Of a DNA stretch of 64,000 nt, positions 29,801 to 38,146 are shown piece after piece (positions within the stretch are counted from its first letter, which is position 1; each line of letters begins with the position of its first letter). Source of the stretch: Sphingomonas sp. (GTDB lineage: Bacteria > Pseudomonadota > Alphaproteobacteria > Sphingomonadales > Sphingomonadaceae); contig NZ_JAQZBC010000006.1 of assembly GCF_029239295.1 (NCBI RefSeq), positions 248,001 through 312,000 of the forward strand, given 5' to 3'. Under the pieces are notes generated by a model. That model was not told where the DNA came from and searched no databases. It saw nothing but the letters and a program-made list of their open reading frames with translations. The position numbers and the translations under genes were made by a program.

Positions 29801-30469
29801 ATGGCCGGAGTGCCCGGCCTGACGATCGAACATTACGACTGGCCGGGCGGACGCGAGGCGATGCTCCGCTTCGGGCCGCCTCACGGCCCCACGATGGTGG
29901 CGGCCCTGCCCTTCTTCGAGGAAGCCAATCGAACGCGTGCGGCGATGGTCGACGTGCTTCGACAATTGGCGGTGCGGGGAATCGGCTCGATCCTGCCTGA
30001 CCTTCCCGGCACGAACGAAAGCCTGCTTGCCACAAGCGATGCCACGCTGGCGGCGTGGCGGGGTGCCTTTGCCGCTGCCTGCGCGAGCGTCGCCGGCCCA
30101 GTTCACAGTATTGGCTGGCGCGCCGGCGCGCTGGTCGACGCGGAGGCGGAGGTGGCGAGCCGCTGGTATCTGGCGCCACAAACCGGCGACAGCGTGGTTC
30201 GCGAACTTGGGCGGCTGCAGCGCGCCGGCGGCGGCGATGATGCGGGCGGCAATGCAATTTCGGCGGCGATGATGGCACAACTGGCCGGCGCACAGCCGAC
30301 CACGGCCGGCGCATTGCGGGTCGTTCGGCTGGACAGCGACCCCAAGGTCGCGGATCGCAAGCTGCCGGGCGCCCCACTGTGGCGGGCTGCCGAGCCGACG
30401 ATCGATCACCCACTTCAGACGCTGATCGCGGAGGATATCGTCGCCTGGCTTGCGGGGGGCGACACGTGA
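29801..30469 (+). CDS. Exosortase-A-associated hydrolase-fold protein 2
   Basis: Alpha/beta-hydrolase-fold protein of 222 aa, resembling the 'hydrolase 2' family of exosortase A loci. Typical parts are LPFFEEANRTRAAM (oxyanion region) and ILPDLPGTNESL. The nucleophile elbow, normally G-x-S-x-G, reads G105-W-R107-A-G109, so the catalytic serine is replaced by arginine. I recall the same GxRxGAL pattern from other members, so this looks like a family feature rather than a local mutation. It may bind rather than cleave a thioester or glycolipid. It lies 18 bases after the carrier protein gene and overlaps the next gene by GTGA. Confidence 0.83.
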   Translation: MAGVPGLTIEHYDWPGGREAMLRFGPPHGPTMVAALPFFEEANRTRAAMVDVLRQLAVRGIGSILPDLPGTNESLLATSDATLAAWRGAFAAACASVAGPVHSIGWRAGALVDAEAEVASRWYLAPQTGDSVVRELGRLQRAGGGDDAGGNAISAAMMAQLAGAQPTTAGALRVVRLDSDPKVADRKLPGAPLWRAAEPTIDHPLQTLIAEDIVAWLAGGDT

Positions 30470-31251
30470 CGCGGCGGCTGCTGACCTTCCCGTGCGAAGG
30501 CGAGATACTGGTCGGCACGCTGGATGAGGGATCGGGGAGCACCGGGCTGCTGATCGTGACGGGTGGCAACGAGGTACGGGCCGGTGCTCATCGCGGCATG
30601 GCGCTGCTTGCCGCGCGGCTGGCCGGACGTGGCACTCCCGTGTTTCGCTTCGACCGGCGCGGCGTCGGCGACTCATCCGGCAGCAACACGGGCTTTCGCG
30701 GCGCACGCGAGGACCTGCTGGCGGCGGCCGCAGCCTTCCGCGCGCAGGCACCCCACGTCACGCACCTGGTCGGCTTCGGGAATTGTGATGGCGCGACCGC
30801 GCTTGCCTGGTGGGGCCGAGAAGCCGGCTGCGATTCGGTGGTTCTCGCCAATCCATGGGCAGTGGAGCCCACCGACGCGCTGCCCCCGCCCGCAGCGATC
30901 CGCGCACATTACGCCGCGCGATTGCGCGATCCGGCGGCGTGGGTGGGGATCATGCGCCGAGGCCTGTCGCTGCCGAAGCTGCTGCGCGGCCTGCGCAGCA
31001 TCGCCGCGCCCGCGGGCGACGACGGATTGACCGCCCATACCATCGCATCAATCGCGCAATGGAGCGCCGAAGCGACCATCGTCCTTGCGCAGGAGGACGG
31101 CACCGCCATTGCCTATGCCGATGCGGCACGGCGCGCGGGGATTTCCCCGCGCACCGTCACCGTCGAGACCGGATCACACAGCTTCGCGCGCACCGGCGAT
31201 GCAGAAGCGCTGGAAACGGCGATCCGGCAGGTTCTCAACGCGCCCGAATAA
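30466..31251 (+). CDS. Exosortase-A-associated hydrolase 1 (Cys-type elbow)
   Basis: Alpha/beta hydrolase of 261 aa, resembling the 'hydrolase 1' family of exosortase A loci. The start GTG overlaps the previous stop (GTGA); the upstream open frame to 30379 lies inside the previous gene and is rejected. Motifs: VTGGNEVRAGAHRG (oxyanion region), RFDRRGVGDSSG, and the nucleophile elbow G105-N-C107-D-G109, giving a cysteine nucleophile as in dienelactone hydrolases. Candidate acid and base are in the LAQEDGTAIAYAD and GSHSFA regions. It could be a thioesterase for the carrier-bound product. Its last 17 bases overlap the convergent S10 gene. Confidence 0.85.
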   Translation: MTRRLLTFPCEGEILVGTLDEGSGSTGLLIVTGGNEVRAGAHRGMALLAARLAGRGTPVFRFDRRGVGDSSGSNTGFRGAREDLLAAAAAFRAQAPHVTHLVGFGNCDGATALAWWGREAGCDSVVLANPWAVEPTDALPPPAAIRAHYAARLRDPAAWVGIMRRGLSLPKLLRGLRSIAAPAGDDGLTAHTIASIAQWSAEATIVLAQEDGTAIAYADAARRAGISPRTVTVETGSHSFARTGDAEALETAIRQVLNAPE

Positions 31252-32749
31252 AGGCGCGGATGTCGTTTGACAGCTTCCGCAAATCCTCATCGCGAACGTA
31301 CATCATGTGCCCCGCATTGTACCAATGCCAGCTGATGCGCCCGTCATTGGGGATGCCGGTGCGATTGAGTGAGTATTCCGCGCCGAAGAAGGGCGTCGCG
31401 AAATCATAATAGCCTTGGCCGACGAAGACGCGCAGGCCGCTGTTCTCGCGCAGCGCCTTGCCGATATAGGGCGCGACATTGAGATAGCCCTCCCCGCCGC
31501 GCGGGCCGCCGATCTTCCAGTCCCAATCGCGCACGCCGCCAATCGAGACATACGTCACGTCGGGCGAGTATTTCAGCGTCTCACGCGAATACGCGTTCAT
31601 TGCGGCGGTGTAGGCGCCGTCGATGGCATAGAAGCTGGGATCATTGTCGGGTGTTTCGCCGGCGTCGTCATAATCCTTTCCGACGTAGCGCGTGTCGAGC
31701 CGGCCGATTGTCTGGCCGCGATCGCGCAGCAGTTCCTTGTAGAAGCGGCGGGGCGAGAGGCGAAGGTCAGCGCGGGCGAGGTAATCCTGCGACACGCCGG
31801 TGTAGCGCGACAGCTGCGGCAGGATCTGCTGTCGCTCCTCGGCACCGAGCGAATTGCCCTTCAGCAGCGCGGCGGCATAGGGGCCGATCGCGAACGCCTT
31901 TGCCTCGGCGATGAATTCCTCGACCGTCGCGGGACGATTGGCGACCTTGTTATGGTACCAGGCGGTCGCCGCCATCGACGGCAGGTTGGTGACATAGCCA
32001 AGTTCGTTGCCGGGCGAATCAGCCGCGACGCTGAAATCCAGGATCGAGGAAATCAGCAGGATGCCGTTCACCGCCACGTCGGTGTAGGTGCCCTCCAGCT
32101 CGTTGATCACCGCCGCAGAGCGGGTGGTGCCATAGCTTTCCCCGCCGATGAACTTGGGCGCGTTCCACCTGCCGTGCTCGTTCAGCCAGAGCCGGATGAA
32201 GTCCGCCATCGACTTGGCGTCCTTCGTCACGCCCCAATAATCCTTGGGATCAGTCTTCCCGAGCGCGCGGCTGAAGCCGGTGCCGACCGGATCGATGAAG
32301 ACGATGTCCGTCACGTCGAGCAGCGAATCGACATTATCGACGATCGGATAAGGCGGCGCGCCATCGTCGCGCGCGTCCGACGGAAGCACTACACGCTTCG
32401 GCCCGAAGGCGCCCATGTGCAGCCACAGCGAGCCAGAACCGGGTCCGCCGTTCCACAGGAACGTCACCGGGCGCTTGGGATCGACCGGGCCTTCCTTGAT
32501 GTAGCTGTAGGAGGTGATCGCGGCGAGCGGCTTGCCCGCCTTGTCCTTCAGATAGGTTTCGCCGGCGATTGCACGATAGTTGATGCGCGTGCCGCCAAAG
32601 GTGCCTGAATGCCGCGTGACAGAAACGGCGGGCGGCGGGATGCTGGTGTCGTCGGCGGCCTGTTCCGCCTTGCTGTTCGGCTTTTCCTGCGCGGTCAGCG
32701 GCGCGGCAACGAGCGCGGCGCCAAGCGCCAGCGCGATGCGTAACTTCAT
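31235..32749 (-). CDS. Secreted S10 serine carboxypeptidase
   Basis: Serine carboxypeptidase of family S10, 504 aa from the ATG at 32749. A signal peptide covers about residues 1-21 (ALVAAPLTAQ). The S10 motifs are WNGGPGSGSLWLH (oxyanion region), GGESYGTTR with the nucleophilic Ser, GYYDFATP with the Asp, and GHMMYV with the His near the C-terminus. It releases C-terminal amino acids from peptides in the periplasm. An upstream TTG at 32761 is open in frame, but GGGGGAT lies just before the ATG. It is separated from trxB by a 126-base gap holding an inverted REP-like pair. Confidence 0.9.
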   Translation of the reverse strand: MKLRIALALGAALVAAPLTAQEKPNSKAEQAADDTSIPPPAVSVTRHSGTFGGTRINYRAIAGETYLKDKAGKPLAAITSYSYIKEGPVDPKRPVTFLWNGGPGSGSLWLHMGAFGPKRVVLPSDARDDGAPPYPIVDNVDSLLDVTDIVFIDPVGTGFSRALGKTDPKDYWGVTKDAKSMADFIRLWLNEHGRWNAPKFIGGESYGTTRSAAVINELEGTYTDVAVNGILLISSILDFSVAADSPGNELGYVTNLPSMAATAWYHNKVANRPATVEEFIAEAKAFAIGPYAAALLKGNSLGAEERQQILPQLSRYTGVSQDYLARADLRLSPRRFYKELLRDRGQTIGRLDTRYVGKDYDDAGETPDNDPSFYAIDGAYTAAMNAYSRETLKYSPDVTYVSIGGVRDWDWKIGGPRGGEGYLNVAPYIGKALRENSGLRVFVGQGYYDFATPFFGAEYSLNRTGIPNDGRISWHWYNAGHMMYVRDEDLRKLSNDIRAFIRAR

Positions 32750-32765
32750 GCAATCCCCCAAATAC

Positions 32766-32862
32766 GGTCATACCGGCATTGCCCGGCATCCACTTTTTAT
32801 CGCGTCCTCGACGCGTGCCGAGAGTGCGGCAGGGTGGATGCCGGGACAAGCCCGGCATGCCG
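32766..32862. repeat. Inverted pair of REP-like palindromic repeats
   Basis: Copy 1 (32766-32793) reads on the minus strand GTGGATGCCGGGCAATGCCGG then TATGACC. Copy 2 (32834-32862) reads on the plus strand GTGGATGCCGGGACAAGCCC then GGCATGCCG. They share the head GTGGATGCCGGG and lie head to tail in opposite directions 40 bases apart. Copy 2 folds as TGCCGGG-ACAAG-CCCGGCA. This looks like a REP/BIME-type dispersed element. Confidence 0.65.
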
Positions 32863-32875
32863 TTTTTCGGGGCTT

Positions 32876-33844
32876 TTACTCTGCGGCTTCGGCCATTTTC
32901 TCAAATTCGGCCTCGGCAAGGAAGCGCTCGGCGTCGAGCGCGGCCATGCAGCCGGTGCCTGCCGCGGTGATCGCCTGGCGATAGGTCTTGTCCATCACGT
33001 CGCCGCAGGCGAACACGCCAGGCACGCTTGTGCGCGTCGACCCGGTATCGACCTTGATGTAATGATCCTCGTCCAGCTCGAGATGGCCGCGGAACAACTC
33101 GGTCGCCGGGTGGTGGCCGATCGCGACGAAACCGCCCTCGACATCGAGACGGCTATGCTCGCCCGTCACCGTGTCGACAAGATCGAGCGCGACGAGGCCG
33201 GCATTGCCGCCGCCGTCGACGAACTCGCGCACTTCCTTGTTCCACAGCACCTTCACCTTGGGATGGGCGAACAGCCGCTCCTGCAGGATGCGCTCCGCGC
33301 GTAGCGAATCGCGGCGGTGGATCAGCGTCACGTCGTCGGAATGGTTGGTGAGGTAGAGCGCCTCCTCAACCGCGGTATTGCCGCCGCCGATCACCGCGAC
33401 CTTCTTGCCGCGATAGAAGAAGCCGTCGCAGGTCGCGCAGGCGGAAACGCCCTTGCCCTTCATCGCTTCCTCGCTCGCGAGGCCGAGCCACTTGGCCTGC
33501 GCACCGGTGGCGATGACGAGAACGTCGCCCTCATAGATATCGCCGCTGTCGCCGATGAGGCGGAACGGGCGGCGCGACAGATCGACCGACACCACCGTGT
33601 CCCACACCAACGTCGTGCCGACATGCTCGGCCTGCTTTTGCATCTGCTCCATCAGCCACGGGCCCTGGATCACCTCGGCGAAACCGGGGTAATTTTCCAC
33701 GTCGGTGGTGGTCATCAGCTGGCCGCCGGGCTGGATGCCCTGGACAAGGATCGGCTTCATCCCGGCACGGGCACCATAGATGGCGGCCGAAAGGCCGGCG
33801 GGGCCGGAACCCAGGATAAGCATGCGAGTCGAGTGAGTGGTCAT
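32876..33844 (-). CDS. trxB: Thioredoxin-disulfide reductase
   Basis: Thioredoxin reductase, 322 aa, the usual bacterial length; a cytoplasmic FAD enzyme that reduces thioredoxin with NADPH. The FAD-binding motif is LGSGPAGLSAAIYGARAG, the redox centre is C136-A-T-C139-D, and the NADPH-binding motif is VAVIGGGNTAVEEAL. The C-terminal FAD motif is VPGVFACGDVMDK. The frame is open upstream to 34153, but those 103 residues overlap the divergent M17 gene and have no protein character; the start is ATG 33844, although its ribosome binding site is weak. Confidence 0.96.
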   Translation of the reverse strand: MTTHSTRMLILGSGPAGLSAAIYGARAGMKPILVQGIQPGGQLMTTTDVENYPGFAEVIQGPWLMEQMQKQAEHVGTTLVWDTVVSVDLSRRPFRLIGDSGDIYEGDVLVIATGAQAKWLGLASEEAMKGKGVSACATCDGFFYRGKKVAVIGGGNTAVEEALYLTNHSDDVTLIHRRDSLRAERILQERLFAHPKVKVLWNKEVREFVDGGGNAGLVALDLVDTVTGEHSRLDVEGGFVAIGHHPATELFRGHLELDEDHYIKVDTGSTRTSVPGVFACGDVMDKTYRQAITAAGTGCMAALDAERFLAEAEFEKMAEAAE

Positions 33845-33921
33845 GCGCGCGATGTAGGGTGCCGCGGGACCCAAGGGAACCGCGCGTTGCGCCGACGGGA
33901 AAGTCCTGCTTTGCTTGCCCC

Positions 33922-35304
33922 ATGACCGACTTTTCCAGCCTTCTCGCCGCCGACCGGGGCCAACCCGCGCGCACCATCCACGTCGTCCATCCCGACCGGT
34001 TCGAGGAATGGCTGGCGGGGCAACCGGCGCGTACCCGCGCCGCGGTTGCAGCCAACAAGGTGATTGGTAACCCGGGCAACCGGGCGATTCTTCCCGGAGA
34101 CGCGGCCGATGATTGGGCGATGCTGCTGGTGTGCAACGAGGATGTGACCTCACCCTGGCGGATCGCGTCGCTGGGTGATGGGCTTCCCGAGGGGACCTAT
34201 CGGCTGGCGGAGGGAGAGCCAGGCGCGGCGATGCTGGGTTGGTGCCTCGCGCAGCATCGCTTCACGCGCTACCGGCGCGCAGATCCGCAAGGCGCGCGGG
34301 TGCTGTTGACCGGCGAGCCCGGGCGGATCGAGGAGACGGTGCGGCTTGCCGCGGCGACCGCGCTGGTCCGCGATCTGGTCGACACCGGCGCGTCCGACCT
34401 AGGCCCGGCCGAACTCGAGGCGCAGATCGATGCATTGGCCAAGACGCACGCCGCAACGGTGCGCGTGACGCGTGGCGACGCGCTGGCGATCGAATATCCG
34501 ATGATCCACGCGGTCGGCCAGGCGGCGAGCAAGGAGCGCGCACCGCGGTTGATCGAACTGGAATGGGGTGACCCAGCCGATCCGCGCATCGCGCTGGTCG
34601 GCAAGGGCGTCTGCTTCGATTCGGGCGGGCTCGACATCAAGACGTCGGGTGGCATGCGGCTGATGAAAAAGGACATGGGCGGGGCAGCGCACATGATCGC
34701 CCTCGCCGGCCTGATCATGGGAGCCAAGCTGAAGGTGCGGCTCCATCTGCTCGTGCCGGCGGTGGAAAATGCCATCTCGGGCAGCGCCTTCCGCCCCGGC
34801 GACGTGCTGCGGAGCCGCGCTGGGCTGACGGTGGAGAATACCAACACCGACGCCGAGGGCCGGCTGATCCTGGGCGACACGCTGACGCGGGCGGCAGAGG
34901 AGCGGCCCGAACTGATCCTGGATTATGCCACGCTGACCGGCGCGGCGCGCATCGCGCTTGGCCCCGATTTGCCGCCGCTGTTCACCAATGACGAGGATCT
35001 GGCCGCCGACTTCCTCGCCGCCGGCACCGCCGCCCATGATCCCTTGTGGCGGCTGCCGCTGTGGGATGGGTATGACGACATGTTGAAGTCTGACGTGGCG
35101 GACATGGTCAATGCGCCCGACGGCGGCTTCGCTGGCGCGGTTACCGCCGCGCTGTTCCTGCGACGGTTCGTCCCGAAGGACATCGCCTGGGCGCATGTCG
35201 ACACCTTCGCGTGGCGCCCGGCGGCGAAGCCCGGACGGCCCAAGGGCGGCGCGGCGCTGGGCCTCGCAGCCGCCTGGGGTGTGCTGCGCAAACGCTACGG
35301 CTGA
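33922..35304 (+). CDS. Leucyl aminopeptidase family protein (M17)
   Basis: Cytoplasmic dinuclear metallo-aminopeptidase of family M17, 460 aa. Catalytic signatures are VGKGVCFDSGGLDIK (metal ligands and catalytic Lys), KKDMGGAAHM, and NTDAEGRLILGD (the M17 family signature). The N-terminal domain is shorter and diverged compared with PepA, as in many alphaproteobacterial versions. ATG 33922 is chosen because the upstream frame contains no recognisable protein. It is divergent from trxB, 77 bases apart. It probably completes peptide breakdown begun by the secreted peptidases. Confidence 0.92.
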   Translation: MTDFSSLLAADRGQPARTIHVVHPDRFEEWLAGQPARTRAAVAANKVIGNPGNRAILPGDAADDWAMLLVCNEDVTSPWRIASLGDGLPEGTYRLAEGEPGAAMLGWCLAQHRFTRYRRADPQGARVLLTGEPGRIEETVRLAAATALVRDLVDTGASDLGPAELEAQIDALAKTHAATVRVTRGDALAIEYPMIHAVGQAASKERAPRLIELEWGDPADPRIALVGKGVCFDSGGLDIKTSGGMRLMKKDMGGAAHMIALAGLIMGAKLKVRLHLLVPAVENAISGSAFRPGDVLRSRAGLTVENTNTDAEGRLILGDTLTRAAEERPELILDYATLTGAARIALGPDLPPLFTNDEDLAADFLAAGTAAHDPLWRLPLWDGYDDMLKSDVADMVNAPDGGFAGAVTAALFLRRFVPKDIAWAHVDTFAWRPAAKPGRPKGGAALGLAAAWGVLRKRYG

Positions 35305-35327
35305 CCGACACCGCAGCATCGGCAACC

Positions 35328-35354
35328 TGGCGTCGTGCGCAGGGCGCGACGCCA
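35328..35354. terminator. Hairpin between convergent genes, possible terminator
   Basis: Perfect 8-bp arms TGGCGTCG (35328-35335) and CGACGCCA (35347-35354) with an 11-base loop, in the 57-base gap between the convergent M17 and tpiA genes. No T-run follows on either strand, so termination is only suggested by position. Confidence 0.4.
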
Positions 35355-35361
35355 GCGTCGT

Positions 35362-36093
35362 TCAGCCTGCCGCCTTGATGATCGGAACGAACTTCGCCGC
35401 GGTAAGGCTGGCACCGCCCACCAGCGCCCCGTCCACTTCGGCCGCGTGCAGGAGGCCGGCGGCGTTGTCCGCCGTCACCGAGCCACCGTACAGCAGGCGG
35501 ATGCCCGCTGCCTCCTCGGTACCGAGCGCTGCGACCAGTGCTGCCCGGATCGACGCATGCATCGCCTCGACATCGGCGATGGTGGCGACCTTACCCGTAC
35601 CGATTGCCCAGATCGGTTCATAGGCGATCGACAGCCAGTGGCCCGACGCCCCGTCGGGCAGCGAGGCGCGTACTTGAGCGGTGACTACCTCTTCCGCCTT
35701 GCCTGCTTCGCGCTGTTCCAGGGTTTCACCGACGCACAGGATGGCATCGAGGCCGTGGCGCCGGAGCGCCTCCGCCTTGGCTTTCACATCCGCATCGGTT
35801 TCGTGCTGGCCCTGCCGCCGTTCCGAATGGCCGACGATGGAGAAGGTAGCGCCAGCCTCCTTCACCATCGGCGCCGAAACGCAGCCGGTGTGAGCGCCAC
35901 TATCCGCGCCGTGCACGTCCTCCGCCCCGATCGCGAACCGCGCGCGTGCTGCGGCGGGATGGATGAGTGTCGCCGGAACAGCGATAGCGACATCGACCGC
36001 GCCGCCGGTTTCCTGATTGATCGCGTCGAGTTCGGCCAAAGCCTCAAGGCTGCCGTTCATCTTCCAGTTACCGGCTACCAACTTGCGCCGCAT
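35362..36093 (-). CDS. tpiA: Triose-phosphate isomerase
   Basis: Glycolytic TIM-barrel enzyme interconverting dihydroxyacetone phosphate and glyceraldehyde-3-phosphate, 243 aa. The active-site Lys lies in GNWKMNG, the electrophilic His in GHSERRQ, the catalytic Glu in AYEPIWAIGTG, and the phosphate-binding loop is LLYGGSVTADNA. The frame is open to 36153, but ATG 36093 has GGGGAGAG directly in range and gives the usual N-terminus MRRKLVAGNWK. It is divergent from ppiD across 81 bases. Confidence 0.97.
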   Translation of the reverse strand: MRRKLVAGNWKMNGSLEALAELDAINQETGGAVDVAIAVPATLIHPAAARARFAIGAEDVHGADSGAHTGCVSAPMVKEAGATFSIVGHSERRQGQHETDADVKAKAEALRRHGLDAILCVGETLEQREAGKAEEVVTAQVRASLPDGASGHWLSIAYEPIWAIGTGKVATIADVEAMHASIRAALVAALGTEEAAGIRLLYGGSVTADNAAGLLHAAEVDGALVGGASLTAAKFVPIIKAAG

Positions 36094-36174
36094 GATCTCT
36101 CCCCGCTTGGTTGTGCCGTTGCGGTAACGAAGGCGGCCCCCTAAAGCGAGCATCGTTCAACGGATTGGCGCTGC

Positions 36175-38118
36175 ATGCTCGGGTTCTTTCGTCGTATCAT
36201 CAATTCGCGCGTAGGCGTGATCGTTACCATGGGCGTTCTCGGCCTGATCGCGATCGCGTTCGCACTGGGTGACATCACCGGTCTTCAGACCGGCGGGGCA
36301 TCGGGCGCTACCGTCGCCAAGGTTGGCGGCGAGAGTGTCAGCGAGACCGAACTGACCCGCCGCGTGCAGGACGAATTGCGTGGCGCGCAGCAGCGCAACC
36401 CTGGCCTGGAAATGGGCCAGCTGGTCGCCGAGGGCGGCGTCGAAGCCATCCTCGACCGGATGCTGAACGGCCTCGCGCTGCAGGCGTTCGGCCATGATCA
36501 GGGCATGGTGGTCAGCAAGGCGCTGGTGGGCAGCGAATTGCGCAACATCCCGGGCCTGCAGGGCCCGACCGGCAAGTTCGACCAGGCGGTGTATGAGCAG
36601 GTGCTGGCCCGCAATCGGCTGACCGATGCGCAGGTGCAGGAAGACATTGCGCGGGAGACGATGGTGCAGTTCCTGATGCGTCCGCAGATCGGCGCCACGC
36701 AGGTGCCGCAGTCACTCGCGTTGCCCTACGCATCGCTGCTGCTGGAGCGGCGCGCCGGCCAGGTTGCGTTGATCCCCGCCTCCGCCATGCCGACCGGGGC
36801 TGCCCCGACCGACGCGCAGCTGCAGGATTGGTACAAGCGCAACACCGCCCGTTATTCGCTGCCGGAGCGGCGGATCGTGCGCTACGCCATGGTGACGCCC
36901 GAGTTCGTCAAGGCGCGCGGCACCCCAACCGATGCTGAAATCGCCGCGGCCTACAATGGCGACAAGGCGCGCTGGGCATCGCGCGAGACCCGCACGGTGT
37001 CGCTGGTAACGGTGCTGGATCAGAATGCCGCCAATGCGCTGGCTGCCAAGATCCGCGGCGGCACCCCGGTCGCCGATGCGGCACGGGCAGCCGGGCTGGA
37101 GCCCCGCCGCCTGGAGAAGCAGGACAAGCAGGCGCTGGCGAGTGCGACGTCGCCGGCCGTCGCCAATGCCGCCTTCGCCGCAGCGAACAACGGCGTAATC
37201 GGTCCGGTTCGCGGATCGATCGGATTTGTGGTCGGAAAGATCGAGAATGTCGCGCAGGTCGCCGGCAAGACGCTGGCCGAAGCCCGGCCGACGCTGATCG
37301 AGGAACTGACGAAGAAGAAGACGGCAGACGCACTGACCGGAGTGCGCGATTCGTTGGAAACCGCAATCGCCGACAACGCCAATTTCTCCGAGCTGGTCGC
37401 CGAGCAGAAACTAAACGCGACGACCACGCCGGCGCTGACCGCAACGGGTGGCAACCCCGAAGCACCGACGGCGCAGCCTGATCCGGCCCTGCTGCCAATC
37501 CTATCGGCGGCGTTCCAGTCCGAAGAAGGCGACGATCCGCAGGTCGTGCAGGTCGCGCCGGACGGCAGCTTCGCGCTGGTCGCGCTCGACCGGATCGTTC
37601 GTGCCGCGCCCCGGCCGATCACTCAGGTGCGCGATCAGGTGGCCAAAGACTTCCAGGAAGATCGCGCGCGTCGTGCGGCGCGTGCCGCTGCAAGCAAGGC
37701 GCTGGCGGCGATCAACGGCGGGACGGCGTTCGACAAGGCGCTGGCCGATGCAGGAGCAAAGGGTGCGAAGACCGACCGGGTCGTTGCCGCTCGTTCGCAG
37801 ATCAACGCCGATCCGCGTGGCCCCAATCCGGTTCTGGCACTGCTGTTCAGCATGAAGGGCGGAACCGCCAAGATGCTGGAAGCGCCCGATCGTAGCGGCT
37901 GGCTGATCGTCAAGGTGGACCAGATTTCGCCGGGCGACGCCGCCAAGGCGCCGCAGGTGATCGCCGCGACGCGCCAGGATCTGGGCCGCGCGATGGGCCC
38001 GGAATATGCCCAGCAGTTCACCGAGGCAGTGAAGCGGGCGATGAAGGTGTCGCGCAACGCCGAGGCACTGGCACGGGTCAAGGCGAGCCTCTCCGGCGAG
38101 GGGGGCTCCAATCCGTAG
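36175..38118 (+). CDS. ppiD: Membrane-anchored peptidyl-prolyl isomerase (PpiD/SurA-like)
   Basis: Periplasmic folding factor anchored to the inner membrane, 647 aa, close to the PpiD length. One N-terminal transmembrane helix (VGVIVTMGVLGLIAIAFAL, residues 13-31) is followed by a SurA-N-like chaperone domain (VSETELTRRVQDEL; VYEQVLARNRLT). A parvulin-like region lies at about residues 230-360. The parvulin active-site residues are not clear, as in many PpiD proteins, so it may act mainly as a chaperone. trpE starts 28 bases after its stop, so both probably share a transcript; this order is common in Alphaproteobacteria. Confidence 0.9.
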   Translation: MLGFFRRIINSRVGVIVTMGVLGLIAIAFALGDITGLQTGGASGATVAKVGGESVSETELTRRVQDELRGAQQRNPGLEMGQLVAEGGVEAILDRMLNGLALQAFGHDQGMVVSKALVGSELRNIPGLQGPTGKFDQAVYEQVLARNRLTDAQVQEDIARETMVQFLMRPQIGATQVPQSLALPYASLLLERRAGQVALIPASAMPTGAAPTDAQLQDWYKRNTARYSLPERRIVRYAMVTPEFVKARGTPTDAEIAAAYNGDKARWASRETRTVSLVTVLDQNAANALAAKIRGGTPVADAARAAGLEPRRLEKQDKQALASATSPAVANAAFAAANNGVIGPVRGSIGFVVGKIENVAQVAGKTLAEARPTLIEELTKKKTADALTGVRDSLETAIADNANFSELVAEQKLNATTTPALTATGGNPEAPTAQPDPALLPILSAAFQSEEGDDPQVVQVAPDGSFALVALDRIVRAAPRPITQVRDQVAKDFQEDRARRAARAAASKALAAINGGTAFDKALADAGAKGAKTDRVVAARSQINADPRGPNPVLALLFSMKGGTAKMLEAPDRSGWLIVKVDQISPGDAAKAPQVIAATRQDLGRAMGPEYAQQFTEAVKRAMKVSRNAEALARVKASLSGEGGSNP

Positions 38119-38146
38119 TTCCGGGAATGAGGCAGCGGCGACTGCC

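Noticed and set aside
33845..34153. 103-residue N-terminal extension of TrxB
   Set aside because: It overlaps the start of the divergent M17 gene, and the family N-terminus begins at ATG 33844.
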